Assembly (NCBI GenBank): GCA_904419545.1
Contig: CAJFRY010000001.1
Location: 1 to 64,000 of the forward strand
DNA from: Candidatus Woodwardiibium gallinarum
GTDB taxonomy: Bacteria > Bacillota > Clostridia > Oscillospirales > CAG-382
Reading direction: 5' to 3'
Length of the DNA stretch: 64,000 nucleotides
The translations under genes and the position numbers were made by a program. The notes under the pieces are model-generated. The model ran no database searches. It had not been told where the DNA came from and worked only from the letters and a program-made list of their open reading frames with translations. Every line of letters begins with the position of its first letter. Position 1 is the first letter of the stretch. Of the stretch, positions 23,463-31,378 are shown piece by piece.

Positions 23463-24227
23463 ATGCAGGATTGGTTTACCGTCGAGATGATCGACGCCGA
23501 TACGTATGCCATCAGCGAATATGTGCATTGGGAGGAACCACACTGCTATCTCATCTGCGGCGCGGCGTATGCACTCCTGATTGATACGGGCTTGGGTGTG
23601 GCGGATGTCCGTAGCGTGGTGAACAGTCTGACCGCGCTTCCTGTTCTGGCGGCGCTCACGCATGCGCATTGGGATCATATCGGCGGCTGCGCGGCGTTTG
23701 AAGCCGTTGCCGTTCATGAGGTGGAACGGGACTGGATATCGGGCCGGTTCCCGTTGCCGCCGGAAATGGTGAAACGAAACCTGACCTGCCGTCCCTGCGT
23801 GTTCCCCGAAACCTTCCGTCCGGCGGATTACCGAATTTTCAGCGGAGGGCCGCAGCACCTTCTGCACGACGGCGACGGCCTGGACTTGGGCGGCCGGAAG
23901 CTTTCGGTTGTCCACACGCCCGGACATTCGCCCGGACATTGCTGTTTTTATGAGGAGGAGCGCGGGTATTTGTTTTCGGGCGATCTGCTCTACGTTGGTA
24001 AGCTCGACGCCTTTTATCCGACGACTGACCCAAGGCGGTTTTGGCGGTCCGTGCAGAAGGTACGGAAGCTGGAGTTCAGCCGCATTCTGCCCGGTCATCA
24101 TACGCTGGATATCCCGACAGGCTTTGCCGACGCGGTCGAGCGCGCGTTTTCCGAATTGGAGGAACAGGGAATGCTGGAGCAGGGGAACGGCATCTTCGAT
24201 TTCGGGGCGTTTCGGCTTCATATCTGA
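23463..24227 (+). CDS. Metallo-beta-lactamase-fold hydrolase
   Basis: The 254-residue protein carries the metal motif THAHWDHIGG (His67, His69, Asp71, His72). A later His lies in HTPGHSPGHCCF, an Asp in FSGDLLYVG and a His in LPGHHT, giving a complete binuclear site. This is a glyoxalase-II-like member of the superfamily with an unknown ester or thioester substrate. ATG 23463 follows AAGGGGAAGGG; an earlier GTG at 23442 is less likely. It lies 17 bases after the nucleotidyltransferase gene. Confidence 0.87.
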   Translation: MQDWFTVEMIDADTYAISEYVHWEEPHCYLICGAAYALLIDTGLGVADVRSVVNSLTALPVLAALTHAHWDHIGGCAAFEAVAVHEVERDWISGRFPLPPEMVKRNLTCRPCVFPETFRPADYRIFSGGPQHLLHDGDGLDLGGRKLSVVHTPGHSPGHCCFYEEERGYLFSGDLLYVGKLDAFYPTTDPRRFWRSVQKVRKLEFSRILPGHHTLDIPTGFADAVERAFSELEEQGMLEQGNGIFDFGAFRLHI

Positions 24228-24245
24228 AGCCGATGCTTCCGTTTT
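24212..24245 (+). terminator. Possible terminator overlapping the stop codon
   Basis: TCGGCTTCA and TGAAGCCGA form a 9-bp stem with a 4-base loop; the TGA stop of the hydrolase gene lies in the stem. A T5 run follows 7 bases later, so termination would be imperfect. Confidence 0.4.
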
Positions 24246-25251
24246 TGGAATCGGACCGCTTATTTTTTGTGAAAACAGCGGTTTGATTTTGGGCAATTTA
24301 CTTGAAGAGGCCGTATAAAGGGCTTTTCCGTGAAGACGGACAGGAAGGTTCGCCGCAGCTAAGCCCTTTCCTTGCAGGTGCGTAAAAGTATACGCGGCGA
24401 TTTGTTTTGCGTCGAAAGCGCGCAATTGCAGCAGCTCGGATGCGTTTGCCGTTTAGCGTGCGCAGCGGCGCAAAAGAGTGAAGGCGCAGCAAATTCGCTT
24501 GCTTCGGTGTGGAGGACGGTACTGCGGAATGGCCGGAGCCATTTGCTCTGAAGGAATTTTTCAATGTTTCCGGTGCTTTCGGGCTTTGTATTTGCTGCGG
24601 AGCAAAACCTAATCGGAAAACGCCGCGCGCTCCGCCGCAGCGGGGCGCACAAATGTCCGGTGCGAATGCAAAAACGCCCAGAAACCGCAGAGCAAGCTCC
24701 AATTCCCGGGACTCTCAACCATACTTCCGTATGCCCACCGTGCAACGTATAATTGCGAAGCTGTTGTCCGCTTTTTCTGCCGACAGCAACCGCCTTTCCG
24801 GAGTGGGGACGGGAGAGATGTGCCCCCCGCCCGGAGTTGTGCTGAGGCGGAGGAAGCAGGACGTGAGCCGCCGCGTTCGGAATGCGATGGCAGAATGATA
24901 AAAACGCCGATTTTGCATCGTCACCCCTTGCATTTGCAAGGCTTTGGGCGCGAAAAAGGATTTTGCGGAGTTTCTCCGCATGGCTGATTTGTCTGTTGTT
25001 TTTTACTGGGGAATGCAATCGGATTGCACCTTCGGAATTTTTGGCGCTTCCTGCGTTCCGACCTGCACCGCGCCATGTTCCGAATGGTTGGCTTTGCAGA
25101 TAGCGGACGGGACATCCTGAAAAGCGCGATGCGTCTCATCGATTTTTTATCGCGCCGCGTTGGAATATGATTCTGCTGCGCAGCGCTTTGAACGCTGCGG
25201 CTGTGTTTTTCAGATACGGCAAGCCGAAGAACGCTTTTGGCGTTTATTCGC
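24228..25251. other. Gene-free stretch of about 1 kb
   Basis: Frames on both strands (for example 24509-24898) are Arg/Pro/Cys-rich, lack good ribosome-binding sites and match no known family. A 7-bp hairpin (24964-24980) is the only clear structure. I see no RNA gene that I can support. Confidence 0.5.
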
Positions 25252-25292
25252 ATAAAAAATCACCCGAAAAGGCAACGCCTTTTCGGGTGATT
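25252..25292 (-). terminator. Rho-independent terminator of rpsB-tsf
   Basis: A 16-bp stem (25258-25273 with 25277-25292, loop AAC) is followed on the minus strand by a T-run. It lies about 55 bases after the tsf stop. Confidence 0.92.
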
Positions 25293-25346
25293 GCTTTCAC
25301 GGATTTATGAGTGCCTTCACACCCTGATTGCGTCCCGAAGCCGTTT

Positions 25347-26282
25347 TTACTGGCCCTTGACCAGCTTGTCGATCTCGGCCGCAAAGTCGTCCTCGCGCTT
25401 CTCGAGGCCTTCGCCGCGTTCATAGGAGACGAAAGAAACGATCTTGATCTCGCCGCCCAGTGCCTTGGCCGTGTTTTCGACATATTTGCCGACTTTTACG
25501 TCATCGTCCTTGACGTACTGCTGTTCGAGCAGGCAGGCGGTGTCGTAAAACTTGGAAACGCGGCCCTCGACCATCTTCGCAATGATCGCATCGGGCTTGT
25601 TGGCGCTCTTGGGATCATTCTTGATCTGGGTGAGCAGGATTTCCTTCTCGTTGTCGATCACCGACTGCGGTACCTGTGTTTTGCAGACATAAGTCGGCGC
25701 CATCGCCGTGATCTGCATGCAGATGTTCTTGGCCAGCTCGGCGAACTCGGGCTTGCTCTCAATGCCGCCCGTCGTTTCAAACTTGGTCACGACGCCGGCC
25801 GATCCGTTGCCGTGGATATAGGTGCCTGTCACGCCCTCGATGATCTCGAAGCGGCGGATGGTGATGTTCTCACCGATGGCAAAGATTTTATTTTTTACTT
25901 CTGCGTCGACGGTGTTTTCGGTGCCGTCGAACGGCAGGGCGAGCAGAGCCTCGACGTTTGCGGGTTTTCCGGAGAGAATCGTGCGCAGGATGCCGGCGAC
26001 GAATTCGCGGAAGGTGGCATTGTTGGCGACGAAGTCAGTTTCGGAGTTGACCTCGACGATGGCCGTCGTCAGGCCGTCCGCGCTCTTGAGAATGTCTACG
26101 ACGCCCTCGGCGGCGATGCGGTCGCTCTTCTTCGCGGCGACGGCAAGCCCCTTCTCGCGCAGGATCTTCATTGCTTTATCGAAATCGCCCTCGGCCTCGA
26201 CAAGCGCCTTTTTGCACTCCATCATACCGATGCCGGTTTTTTTGCGCAGTTCCATAACGTCTTTTGCTGCTATATTTGCCAT
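25347..26282 (-). CDS. tsf: Elongation factor Ts
   Basis: EF-Ts recycles EF-Tu by exchanging GDP for GTP. The 311-residue product starts MANIAAKDVMELRKKTGIGM, the N-terminal UBA-like domain with the family TGIGMM-x-CKKAL motif. The core FVANNATF and the coiled-coil region follow, and it ends with the usual basic C-terminus. ATG 26282 is chosen over an in-frame TTG 9 bases earlier. It lies 45 bases after rpsB, the conserved arrangement. Confidence 0.97.
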   Translation of the reverse strand: MANIAAKDVMELRKKTGIGMMECKKALVEAEGDFDKAMKILREKGLAVAAKKSDRIAAEGVVDILKSADGLTTAIVEVNSETDFVANNATFREFVAGILRTILSGKPANVEALLALPFDGTENTVDAEVKNKIFAIGENITIRRFEIIEGVTGTYIHGNGSAGVVTKFETTGGIESKPEFAELAKNICMQITAMAPTYVCKTQVPQSVIDNEKEILLTQIKNDPKSANKPDAIIAKMVEGRVSKFYDTACLLEQQYVKDDDVKVGKYVENTAKALGGEIKIVSFVSYERGEGLEKREDDFAAEIDKLVKGQ

Positions 26283-26327
26283 AATGGTCAATCCTTTCGT
26301 TTTGAAATTTGGAGGGGAGAGCTGTCC

Positions 26328-27083
26328 TTACGCCTCGTTGACCTTCTCGGCTTCAGCCGCAGAGACGGCGTCCTTGTTCTCGGAGGAATCGGTGATCTGC
26401 TCGCCCTGCTTGCCTTCGATGACGGCTTCGGCCATCACGGAGGAAAGCAGCTTGATGGCGCGGATGGCGTCGTCGTTGCCGGGGATGACATAGTCGACTT
26501 CGTCCGGGTCGCAGTTGGTGTCGACGATGGCCACCACGGGGATGCCCAGCTTGCGCGCCTCGTCAACGGCGTTCTTTTCCTTCTTCGGGTCGACGACGAA
26601 CATGCAGGAGGGCAGGCTCTTCATATTTTTGATGCCGCCGAGATTTTTCTCCAGATCGTTCATTTCCTTCTGGAGCGCGGCGACTTCCTTCTTGGGCAGG
26701 AGGTCGAACGTGCCGTCCTCCGCCATTTTTTCAAGGTTGTTGAGCTTCTGGATGCTCTTTTTGATCGTTTTGAAGTTGGTCAGCATGCCGCCCAGCCAGC
26801 GCACGTTGACATAGAACATTTCAGCGCGCTCCGCTTCCTCGCGGACAGCCTCCTGCGCCTGTTTCTTCGTGCCGACAAACAGGATCGTGCCGCCGTCCAT
26901 AATGACGTTGCGGACAAACATATAGGCTTCTTCCACCTTCTTGACCGTCTTCTGCAGGTCGATGATGTAGATGCCGTTGCGCTCGGTGAAGATGTACTCA
27001 GCCATCTTCGGGTTCCATCTTCTCGTTTGATGGCCGAAGTGAACGCCGGCCTCGAGAAGCTGCTTCATGGTAATAACTGCCAT
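26328..27083 (-). CDS. rpsB: 30S ribosomal protein S2
   Basis: S2 joins the small subunit late and helps dock S1-like factors. The 251-residue product begins [20 protein letters not shown] and has NPKMAEYIF, the [10 protein letters not shown] motif and [10 protein letters not shown]. The tail of ~30 residues is acidic and Ser/Ala-rich. ATG 27083 follows AAGGAGA. It heads the rpsB-tsf unit. Confidence 0.97.
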   Translation of the reverse strand: MAVITMKQLLEAGVHFGHQTRRWNPKMAEYIFTERNGIYIIDLQKTVKKVEEAYMFVRNVIMDGGTILFVGTKKQAQEAVREEAERAEMFYVNVRWLGGMLTNFKTIKKSIQKLNNLEKMAEDGTFDLLPKKEVAALQKEMNDLEKNLGGIKNMKSLPSCMFVVDPKKEKNAVDEARKLGIPVVAIVDTNCDPDEVDYVIPGNDDAIRAIKLLSSVMAEAVIEGKQGEQITDSSENKDAVSAAEAEKVNEA

Positions 27084-27235
27084 GGTGTCTCCTTTTCCTT
27101 TCGGGTTGCCCCGCCACCGCATTTGGATTTTGCAGCGCCGTCTCCGCCGGCACAGGCTTTGTGCAGCGCACCCGCGGGCCGCAATGCGGTGTGTGTATTG
27201 CCGGTCGCGCAAAAAGCGCAAACCCGTACCTATGT

Positions 27236-27264
27236 ATTCTATCACAAAAGAAACGGGATTGCAA
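27236..27264 (-). promoter_or_regulatory. Sigma-A promoter of rpsB-tsf (TTGCAA-17-TAGAAT)
   Basis: Read on the minus strand, TTGCAA and TAGAAT are 17 bases apart, ending about 150 bases before the rpsB start. The leader between is GC-rich and may carry a control structure. Confidence 0.65.
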
Positions 27265-27284
27265 GCCCTTTTTCCGAATTTTTC

Positions 27285-27314
27285 AAAAAACGTGCGCCGG
27301 AAATCCGGCGCACG
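27285..27314 (-). terminator. Rho-independent terminator of the ECF/beta-propeller operon
   Basis: A 10-bp stem (27291-27300 with 27305-27314, loop AAAT) is followed on the minus strand by TTTTTT, 13 bases after the beta-propeller gene's stop. Confidence 0.9.
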
Positions 27315-27326
27315 GCGGTATGGGGG

Positions 27327-29192
27327 TTATTTGAACGAAAACGGGCCATGAATCTGAAAATCGGTCAGCGAAAGAGGCGTGATTCCGCTTTGTGAGACGA
27401 TGTAATAGCAGTCCCCGATGTACAGTCCGCGCGCGTTTATGCTCGGGAATGCCGACAGCGGAATCCGCGCCCGTTCGACGAAGCCCTCCGATTCATCGTA
27501 GCTGAAAAGCAGATAGACGCCCGTGCCGTCCCGCTGTTCGGCGGGAAAACCGATGAGGTTTTTCACCGGGTCCACGAGCAGCATCCTGTGCGTGTACGAA
27601 TACAGCGGGGAAAGGTCGTCAAACGCCCGCGCGTTTTCCGTCCGTACAGCGTTCAGGTGGGAGATGTCGAACATGCTCAGCTTCAGCGAATGCACGAGTC
27701 CTTCCTCCGTTGCTTCGTTGCCGAAGCCGAACAGCTTTCCTTCTCCGTAGGCGTGCAGATACGAGGAATAGCCGGTGATTTTCAGCTCGGAGCAGAGCTT
27801 CGGCTGCGCGGGGTCGGACAGGTCGACGGTGTACAGCGGGTCGGTCTGCCGGAAGGTGACGATGTATCCGACGTCGCCGCAGAAGCGCACGCCATAGATG
27901 CTTTCGGTCAGGCCCAGCCCAATAAGCGTACCGGCGATGACGAGCCGGTCCCCGTCCTGCCGCAGGGTGTAAAGCGAATTGAAGATGTCTCTGTCGCCGT
28001 ATTCCATCACTGCGACGCGGAGCACGCCGCCGTATTCGTCCATGGAGAACTGGTTCAGCAGTTCGCCGGGCACGCGGCCCTTGGCGACCGGCTCCAGACC
28101 GTCGCCGCAGCGTGTCAGCTTGACGAACTCGGTGAACGTGGTATTGTCGGCGTCGCTGAAGCCCGCGCGGGTCATGTACAGGTTTTCCGCGTTCATGTAC
28201 AGGGGACCGCTGTAGCCGAGAAAGGTTCGGATGCCTGTGCAGCGCGCGTTCCCGGACGTATCGAGCACGCAGATTGAAGTAAAGTAAGGCATATTCGCAT
28301 CGTCGGAAATCAGGATGTCCTCGGATTTCGGATAAGCGGTCGTATGGCCCGCAGTGCAGCTCGGCAGGATGTCGTAGACGTCGTCGCTGCGGTAGGCTCT
28401 TTCTCTGGTTTGGATATAGACATGCCCGTCGATCTGCCGCGCTGTCTTACAGGTGCCGCTGAGCAGGAACTCGTTGACGAACGCGGGGGCCGCCGGGTCG
28501 CTGACGTCGTAGACCATCGCCAGCGTCGAACGCCCGTAAACATAGGTGCTGCCGGCGGACAGGGCCGACAGGACCCGTTGGGACGGAACGTCCATCAGGA
28601 CCGTCAGGCGGCTGCCGCCGAGCAGGAGACCGCAGATAGAACCGGGAGACATTCTGCCGCCGCTCTGCCTGCGGACGCCGGCGCAGACGGCCGAATCGGC
28701 CGTAAGGTCGAGCGTCGCCGCTGCGGAAAGGCTCCCGTTGTCCGCGCGGGTGATGTATACGAGACTGTTGCTGTCGGAAGCGGTGTAGATGTATCTGCCG
28801 TCGGTTTTGACGGCGTCCGGCTCCTGCACGCCCGCGACCTGATTGTTGGTCTCGGAATATTCAAGATAGACGCCAGGCTCTTCCGGTTGTTCCAGGATTG
28901 CCGTATCATTTGACAAGCTATGAAGAACATACGCTTCATACGAGCAGTAGTCATCCATTCCTTGGAGCTTTTCCAGCAGCGTCTCGTAGCCGTCCGCGCT
29001 TCGCATCTGCAAGACGGCCGGCAGCGCCAGCGCCGACAGCAGCACCAATGCGGTAAGCACGGCCGCAATTGCGCGCACGGGCGGCCGTTTCGGCCGGTAC
29101 CGGAGCGTATCCATTTCCTTCAGAAGCGCGTCCCTGGCGAAGTCCGACGGCGCCGTTTTCTGCATCTCTTGGCGGTATTCTTCTTCAAACAT
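27327..29192 (-). CDS. Membrane-anchored beta-propeller domain protein
   Basis: The 621-residue protein has a short cytoplasmic N-terminus (~40 residues with FARDALLKEMD), one membrane helix (about residues 40-60) and a large outside domain of the 'beta_propel' family. Markers are QVAGVQEPDAVKTDGRYIY near residue 115, then repeated blades such as YGVRFCGDVGYIVTFRQTDP and LYTVDLSDPAQPKL. Its start overlaps the ECF sigma gene by 8 bases. By analogy to other ECF neighbours the cytoplasmic part may restrain the sigma factor; that is an inference, as no zinc anti-sigma motif is visible. Confidence 0.9.
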   Translation of the reverse strand: MFEEEYRQEMQKTAPSDFARDALLKEMDTLRYRPKRPPVRAIAAVLTALVLLSALALPAVLQMRSADGYETLLEKLQGMDDYCSYEAYVLHSLSNDTAILEQPEEPGVYLEYSETNNQVAGVQEPDAVKTDGRYIYTASDSNSLVYITRADNGSLSAAATLDLTADSAVCAGVRRQSGGRMSPGSICGLLLGGSRLTVLMDVPSQRVLSALSAGSTYVYGRSTLAMVYDVSDPAAPAFVNEFLLSGTCKTARQIDGHVYIQTRERAYRSDDVYDILPSCTAGHTTAYPKSEDILISDDANMPYFTSICVLDTSGNARCTGIRTFLGYSGPLYMNAENLYMTRAGFSDADNTTFTEFVKLTRCGDGLEPVAKGRVPGELLNQFSMDEYGGVLRVAVMEYGDRDIFNSLYTLRQDGDRLVIAGTLIGLGLTESIYGVRFCGDVGYIVTFRQTDPLYTVDLSDPAQPKLCSELKITGYSSYLHAYGEGKLFGFGNEATEEGLVHSLKLSMFDISHLNAVRTENARAFDDLSPLYSYTHRMLLVDPVKNLIGFPAEQRDGTGVYLLFSYDESEGFVERARIPLSAFPSINARGLYIGDCYYIVSQSGITPLSLTDFQIHGPFSFK

Positions 29193-29691
29193 CGATAAAA
29201 TCCTCCTTCAGCATGTCCCTGAGCTGCTGCCGCGCGCGGTGCAGGGCGGTTTTGACCGCCGACTCCCTGCGGCCGAGGAGCTTCGCCGTCTCTGCTACCG
29301 AGCAGCGCTCGTAGTAGAAGAGATAGACGACGTCCCGCTGCTTCGGAGGGAGCGCGCGCACCGCCTCGGTGACGGCGGCACGGTCGTGCAGCGCCGAAAG
29401 CCCGCTGTCCGTTTCGCCCGCCTCGTCGGTCAGGGCGGCCGTATGGCGTGCGTAGGCGGAGGACGCCAGGCTCCGGCAGCGATGGACCGTCGAGCGGATG
29501 AGGTAGGCTTTCAGGTGCTCTTCGCTCTCAAAAAAACGTTCCTTGCGGATGTAGCGCAGGAAGACCTCCTGCATCACATCCTCCGCGTCGGCGGTGTTCA
29601 GCGTGCGGTTCAGGGCGATGCGGTAGACCATCGGCGCATAGCGCTCGATGATTTCACGGTTGCTTAGCGCGTATGAAGAAATGCCGGCCAT
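29185..29691 (-). CDS. ECF-type RNA polymerase sigma factor
   Basis: The 168-residue protein has region 2 (YAPMVYRIALNRTLNTADAEDVMQEVF, about residues 18-45) and region 4 with the helix-turn-helix CSVAETAKLLGRRESAVKTALHRARQQL (residues ~130-160). Region 3 is missing, as in ECF sigmas. ATG 29691 is taken because MAGISSY fits the length of the family; the ribosome-binding site AAAGGGGAG is 11 bases upstream. It is co-transcribed with the beta-propeller protein, which is probably its sensor or regulator. Confidence 0.92.
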   Translation of the reverse strand: MAGISSYALSNREIIERYAPMVYRIALNRTLNTADAEDVMQEVFLRYIRKERFFESEEHLKAYLIRSTVHRCRSLASSAYARHTAALTDEAGETDSGLSALHDRAAVTEAVRALPPKQRDVVYLFYYERCSVAETAKLLGRRESAVKTALHRARQQLRDMLKEDFIDV

Positions 29692-29763
29692 TCTTTCATC
29701 AGCTCCCCTTTGTAATGAATACCGCGTAAGCGTGCCGAAGGTTACGCAAAAATCAATGCTTTT

Positions 29764-29806
29764 AAAAAAAGACCGCGCGGGACGGCGGCTTGCCGTCCCG
29801 GCGGTC
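29764..29806 (-). terminator. Rho-independent terminator of the AGE-family gene
   Basis: An inverted repeat of about 15 bp (29771-29786 with 29792-29806, one bulge) is followed on the minus strand by a long T-run. It lies about 150 bases after the epimerase stop. Confidence 0.85.
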
Positions 29807-29956
29807 TCTTGCGCGGGGTCGATTTCTGCTGAAACGTATAGGGAACGTTTCCATTTGGCGGACAGGCGTTCGGATTTGCGCCGGACTCCCGTTTGCCCTT
29901 GTATTTGATGCGGGGAATCGGCCGTGCCGTATCTGTTTTGGAATTGCCGCAGCGTA

Positions 29957-31177
29957 TTACAGGAGCGTTTCCATCTTTTTGCCGTCGGCAAGCAGCGACA
30001 GAATCTTTTCGCAGTTCATCAGGCAGCGCGGGTGATGGAAGGGGCCTTTCCACATCGAGCCCTTCTGCGTGTGGGAGACGGTGCCGTCCTTGTGCAGATA
30101 GCCGTACCATTCGCCGTACTCCTTGTCGGCAAAGTGGCCGAAGGCATAGGCGTGTACCTTCTCGAACCAGTCAAAATATTTTTTCTCGCCCGTCAGGCCG
30201 TAGGCCAGCAGAGTGGCGATGAGCGCCTCGTTGTGGACCCACCACAGCTTCATGTCCCATTCAAGCTGCTCGCAGGGACGTCCGCTGATATCGGTGAAGT
30301 AAACAAAACCGCCGTACTGCTTGTCCCAGCCTAATTCGAGCGACCAGTCGAGGATGTTCAGCGCCTTCTTCAGCAGCTCTTCGTTGCCGGAATAAACGGC
30401 CTCGTTCATCAGGAACCACGAGTTCTCCATCGAATGCCCGGGATTGACGCAGCGGCCGGCCGGATTGTCGATGAACTCGCCGTTTGCGCCGACGCACTCA
30501 AGGACGCACTTCCGCTCGGGCTTGTAGTGGTAATCGATGATTGCGTCGACCATCTCGTTGGTCACTTTGCTGTAGTAATCGGCTTTGGCCGGATCGCAGC
30601 GGCGCAGGAGCTGTGCGCTGGAAACGAGCACCATCGGCACCGCCGACGCGCGTTCGGAGCGCGTGGAAGCGTAGGTCTTGGGCGTGATTTTGTAGGGATC
30701 GCTCTCGGGTGTACGGTAGAGCCGCAGCATCAGCTCAAAGCAGTCCTCGGCCTTGCGCAGCGCTTCGGCGTCGCCGGTCGCGGCGGCGTATTCGGCCATC
30801 GAAACGACATAGAAGCTCTCGGAGTACATATAGCGGCGCTTGCGCAGCGGCAGTCCCTCGCGCGTGACGGTAAAGAACATCCGCCCGTCCGCGTCGGTGC
30901 AGAATTTTTCCAAAAAGCCCTTACCGACCTCTGCGCCCTCCTCCCACGAGGCCTTTTTTCCGTAGCGGTTCATCAGCGCGGAAAACGTCCACAGGCAGCG
31001 GCCCTGGAACCAGACGGACTTGTCGTCGTTGTAGCTCTTGCCCTCGCGGTCGACCGAGGTGATGTAGCCGCCGTACTGCCGGTCGAGCAGGTCGCTTTGC
31101 TCCCAGAAGGGCACACAGTCGTCCAGAAGCTGATGGCGGTAGAAGTCTCTGTAAGAGGCAAAGATCTCTTTGGTCAT
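29957..31177 (-). CDS. AGE-family epimerase/isomerase (N-acylglucosamine 2-epimerase or cellobiose/mannose epimerase type)
   Basis: The 406-residue protein is an (alpha/alpha)6-barrel enzyme. Family motifs seen are GGYITSVDREGK near residue 37, WFQGRCLWTFS near 57, the active-site NPGHSMENSWFL near 246, WDKQYGGFVYFTD near 288 and WWVHNEALIATL near 318. The two His in NPGHSMENSW and in WWVHNEA are expected to act as general acid and base. It could act on N-acylglucosamine, mannose or cellobiose; sequence alone does not decide. The gene is a single unit with its own promoter and terminator. Confidence 0.9.
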   Translation of the reverse strand: MTKEIFASYRDFYRHQLLDDCVPFWEQSDLLDRQYGGYITSVDREGKSYNDDKSVWFQGRCLWTFSALMNRYGKKASWEEGAEVGKGFLEKFCTDADGRMFFTVTREGLPLRKRRYMYSESFYVVSMAEYAAATGDAEALRKAEDCFELMLRLYRTPESDPYKITPKTYASTRSERASAVPMVLVSSAQLLRRCDPAKADYYSKVTNEMVDAIIDYHYKPERKCVLECVGANGEFIDNPAGRCVNPGHSMENSWFLMNEAVYSGNEELLKKALNILDWSLELGWDKQYGGFVYFTDISGRPCEQLEWDMKLWWVHNEALIATLLAYGLTGEKKYFDWFEKVHAYAFGHFADKEYGEWYGYLHKDGTVSHTQKGSMWKGPFHHPRCLMNCEKILSLLADGKKMETLL

Positions 31178-31243
31178 ATGTCGTATTCCTTTCCGTGTGC
31201 GGCCGTCCGAAGGACAGCCGCGCGTATCGTTTTGTTTGGCTCT

Positions 31244-31272
31244 ATTTTATTACGGTTTGCGGGCCTTGTCAA
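31244..31272 (-). promoter_or_regulatory. Sigma-A promoter of the AGE-family gene (TTGACA-17-TAAAAT)
   Basis: Read on the minus strand, a perfect -35 box is followed by a 17-base spacer and TAAAAT, about 65 bases before the start codon. It diverges from the alaS promoter 30 bases away. Confidence 0.75.
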
Positions 31273-31301
31273 GACGACGGGGCTATTTTTCTGCAATTTA
31301 C

Positions 31302-31329
31302 TTGACTTTTTCCGCCGATAATGTATAAT
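31302..31329 (+). promoter_or_regulatory. Sigma-A promoter of alaS (TTGACT-16-TATAAT)
   Basis: A near-perfect -35 box, a 16-base spacer and a perfect -10 box lie about 50 bases before the alaS ATG. The leader is too short for a T-box. AGTGAAT and ATTCACT (31333-31360) could form a small stem. Confidence 0.8.
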
Positions 31330-31378
31330 AAAGTGAATGTTGTCAATTTATTATTCACTATAAGGAAGGATCGTCCGA

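Noticed and set aside
24509-24898. Plus-strand frame of 129 codons after the metallo-hydrolase gene
   Set aside because: Composition is not protein-like, no start signal was found, and minus-strand frames of similar length overlap it.
25311-27395. Plus-strand open frame of 694 codons across tsf and rpsB
   Set aside because: Antisense shadow of conserved ribosomal genes on the minus strand, with no start signal.
31330-31378. Possible T-box in front of alaS
   Set aside because: Only about 50 bases lie between promoter and start, too short for a T-box, and no T-box core sequence is seen.
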